NCBI GenBank assembly: GCA_028714695.1
Contig: JAQTLX010000014.1
Location: forward strand, 1 to 64,000
Length of the DNA stretch: 64,000 nt
Direction: 5' to 3'
From: Ignavibacteria bacterium
GTDB lineage: Bacteria; Bacteroidota; Ignavibacteria; Tepidaquicellales; Tepidaquicellaceae
The notes under the pieces are model-generated. The model searched no databases. It was not told the origin of the DNA and was given only the letters and a program-made list of their open reading frames with translations. Position 1 is the first letter of the stretch; each line of letters starts with the position of its first letter. The position numbers were made by a program, and so were the translations under genes. Shown here in pieces: positions 62,937 through 64,000 of this stretch.

Positions 62937-63503
62937 ATGAGAAAAACAATTAATGTAAATTTAAAAGAGATGAATTTTAAACAATTGTTCGAACAAATTT
63001 CTCCGGAGAAGATAAGCGATAATGTGTTTACGCTTGTAGGAAAAATATTTCCGGTTGTTACCGCGGGCAGTGAAAATCATTTTAATTCCATGACGGCAAG
63101 CGGCGGAGGTCTGGGGATGTTGTTTAAGAAACCAACAACATGGTGCATACTTCAATCGACGCGTTATACGCTCGAAATGATTCAAAAGGAGCAAACGTAT
63201 ACATTGTCTTACTTTCCGAAAGAATATAAGAAGCAAATACTCTTTTTGGGAAGTAAATCCGGAAGAGACAGCGAGAAGATGAAAGAAGTTAAATTAACAG
63301 GTATTAAAACGCCTTCCGGAAATATTTCATACAAAGAGGCCAGATTAATATTTGAATGTAAACTAACGGAAATTACCACACCCGATCCAGACGATTTTTA
63401 TTCACTGGAAGTAAAAGATTATATCAAAGAAATGTATAAAGATACAAACGAGCATCGCAAATATGTCTTTGGTGAGATAACGCATGTTTGGGTGAAGAAA
63501 TAG
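62937..63503 (+). CDS. Flavin-reductase-like split-barrel protein
   Basis: A 188-residue protein. VFTLVGKIFPVVTAGSENHF, then NSMTASGGGLGMLFKKPTTW and YTLSYFPKEYKKQILFLGSK with SGRDSEKM match the flavin-reductase/flavoredoxin family that binds FMN in a split beta-barrel. No signal peptide is present. It is the only gene between repeat field C and the right edge and lies between two direct copies of the 195-bp repeat. The physiological electron donor is unknown. Confidence 0.82.
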   Translation: MRKTINVNLKEMNFKQLFEQISPEKISDNVFTLVGKIFPVVTAGSENHFNSMTASGGGLGMLFKKPTTWCILQSTRYTLEMIQKEQTYTLSYFPKEYKKQILFLGSKSGRDSEKMKEVKLTGIKTPSGNISYKEARLIFECKLTEITTPDPDDFYSLEVKDYIKEMYKDTNEHRKYVFGEITHVWVKK

Positions 63504-64000
63504 GGGTAGTACGGGAATTGAGAATCGAGAATTAAGAATCAAGAATTAAGAATTTAGAATTAAGAGTTGAGAATCAAGAATCAAGACTCTAGTTGCAGTT
63601 TCAGTAGAGTTTTGAATGTTCTATGAATTTGAGATAAATTTAAAAGATAATATAAGAATTCACATTGTGACCTTCCGGTGTTTTACATGCTACGGAAAAT
63701 TGATAATGAATAAGGCGTCCGTCAGGAGGAAACCCTCCTAATGAGATGGCGGGCAGGCTCCTGACGGGCAACAAAAAAAGGGGGACATAGTACGTAGTGG
63801 CAGAAGCAGTGGCTGTCCAATCTTCAATCGTCAATCTTTCCCGATTGATCGGGACGCCCTCCCAACAAGACGGCGGGTCTTCGACAAAGAACGCGCATGT
63901 TCAATGAAGAACGGGGACAAGAAATCAGAATCAAGAATCTAGAATCTAGAATCTAGAATTTAGAATCTAGTAGCAGAGGCAGTAGCAGTAGCAGAGGCAG
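63504..64000. repeat. Repeat field D up to the window edge
   Basis: No gene is supported. It opens with eleven phased heptamers from 63515 to 63591 (GAATTGA, GAATCGA, GAATTAA, GAATCAA and so on), followed by about 100 bp of AT-rich sequence and the second 195-bp repeat. It ends in AGAATCT heptamers and (CAG)TAG hexamers that run off the edge. Confidence 0.85.
63712..63908. repeat. 195-bp dispersed repeat, copy 2
   Basis: Direct-orientation copy of the segment at 62153-62346, differing by a handful of substitutions and one extra A in the A-run before GGGGGACATAGTACG. The two copies bracket the flavin-reductase-like gene. Confidence 0.88.

Overview
The window is a chromosomal stretch of an AT-rich Gram-negative bacterium. 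Outer-membrane and LPS functions (an MsbA-like flippase, O-antigen ligase-like proteins, a Wzi-like barrel), weak or absent Shine-Dalgarno sequences, the 7TM-HD phosphohydrolase and DUF1844 together suggest the Bacteroidota/Chlorobiota side of the tree, perhaps an Ignavibacteria-like lineage. This is inferred from gene content only; there is no rRNA or tRNA here to confirm it.

Layout. (1) 1-1085, minus strand: an HTH protein running off the left edge, with a tandem-repeat C-terminal tail, and an unrecognised 159-aa protein. (2) 1455-5778: a visibly more AT-rich island with a candidate defence operon (GHKL ATPase fused to a HEPN-like RNase domain, a small helical gene broken by an in-frame stop, and a SEFIR/TIR protein). 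It is followed by a serine-dehydrogenase-type (SppA/ClpP fold) protease, an overlapping 72-aa gene and an intrinsic terminator. (3) 6355-7655: an exported 2[4Fe-4S] ferredoxin and an MgtC-family membrane protein. (4) 7656-11494: two repeat fields (about 2.2 and 1.3 kb) around one 113-aa gene. (5) 11495-14990: a small ABM-like protein, PgpH and XerD. (6) 15261-52402: about 37 kb of co-directional, tightly packed surface-polysaccharide genes. (7) 52402-55839: a two-NBD/two-permease ABC importer of the nucleoside/simple-sugar type without its binding protein. (8) 55920-61301, minus strand: a small membrane protein, NAD kinase, DUF1844, O-antigen ligase-like protein, MsbA-like exporter and a WaaE-like glycosyltransferase. 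(9) 61302-64000: a third repeat field, including an 89-bp tandem array, with one flavin-reductase-like gene between direct copies of a repeat of about 195 bp.

How the genes work together. The polysaccharide locus carries a Wzc-type copolymerase/tyrosine kinase, a Wzx flippase, Wzy-like polymerase candidates, an initiating sugar-phosphate transferase, four GT4 and three GT2 glycosyltransferases, two DUF354 proteins and a GT39-like enzyme. Sugar supply includes CDP-glucose synthesis and 4,6-dehydration (RfbF, RfbG), a 3,5-epimerase, two PLP sugar aminotransferases and a GDP-mannose-type 6-dehydrogenase. Decoration is rich: five methyltransferases, an acyltransferase, three NodB-like deacetylases, two asparagine-synthase-like amidotransferases and a FemAB-like aminoacyltransferase. 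Together they predict an acidic, amidated, amino-sugar-containing, methylated polymer.

The most unusual signals are (a) the GHKL-HEPN / helical / SEFIR operon and (b) the intergenic DNA. Many long gene gaps are built from heptanucleotide-periodic sequence. One tract holds perfect 7-nt phase for 392 bp, several unrelated heptamers share the same period, and a second family repeats CACAAAG-like words every 9-11 bp. These are interleaved with hairpin modules that recur at both ends of the window.
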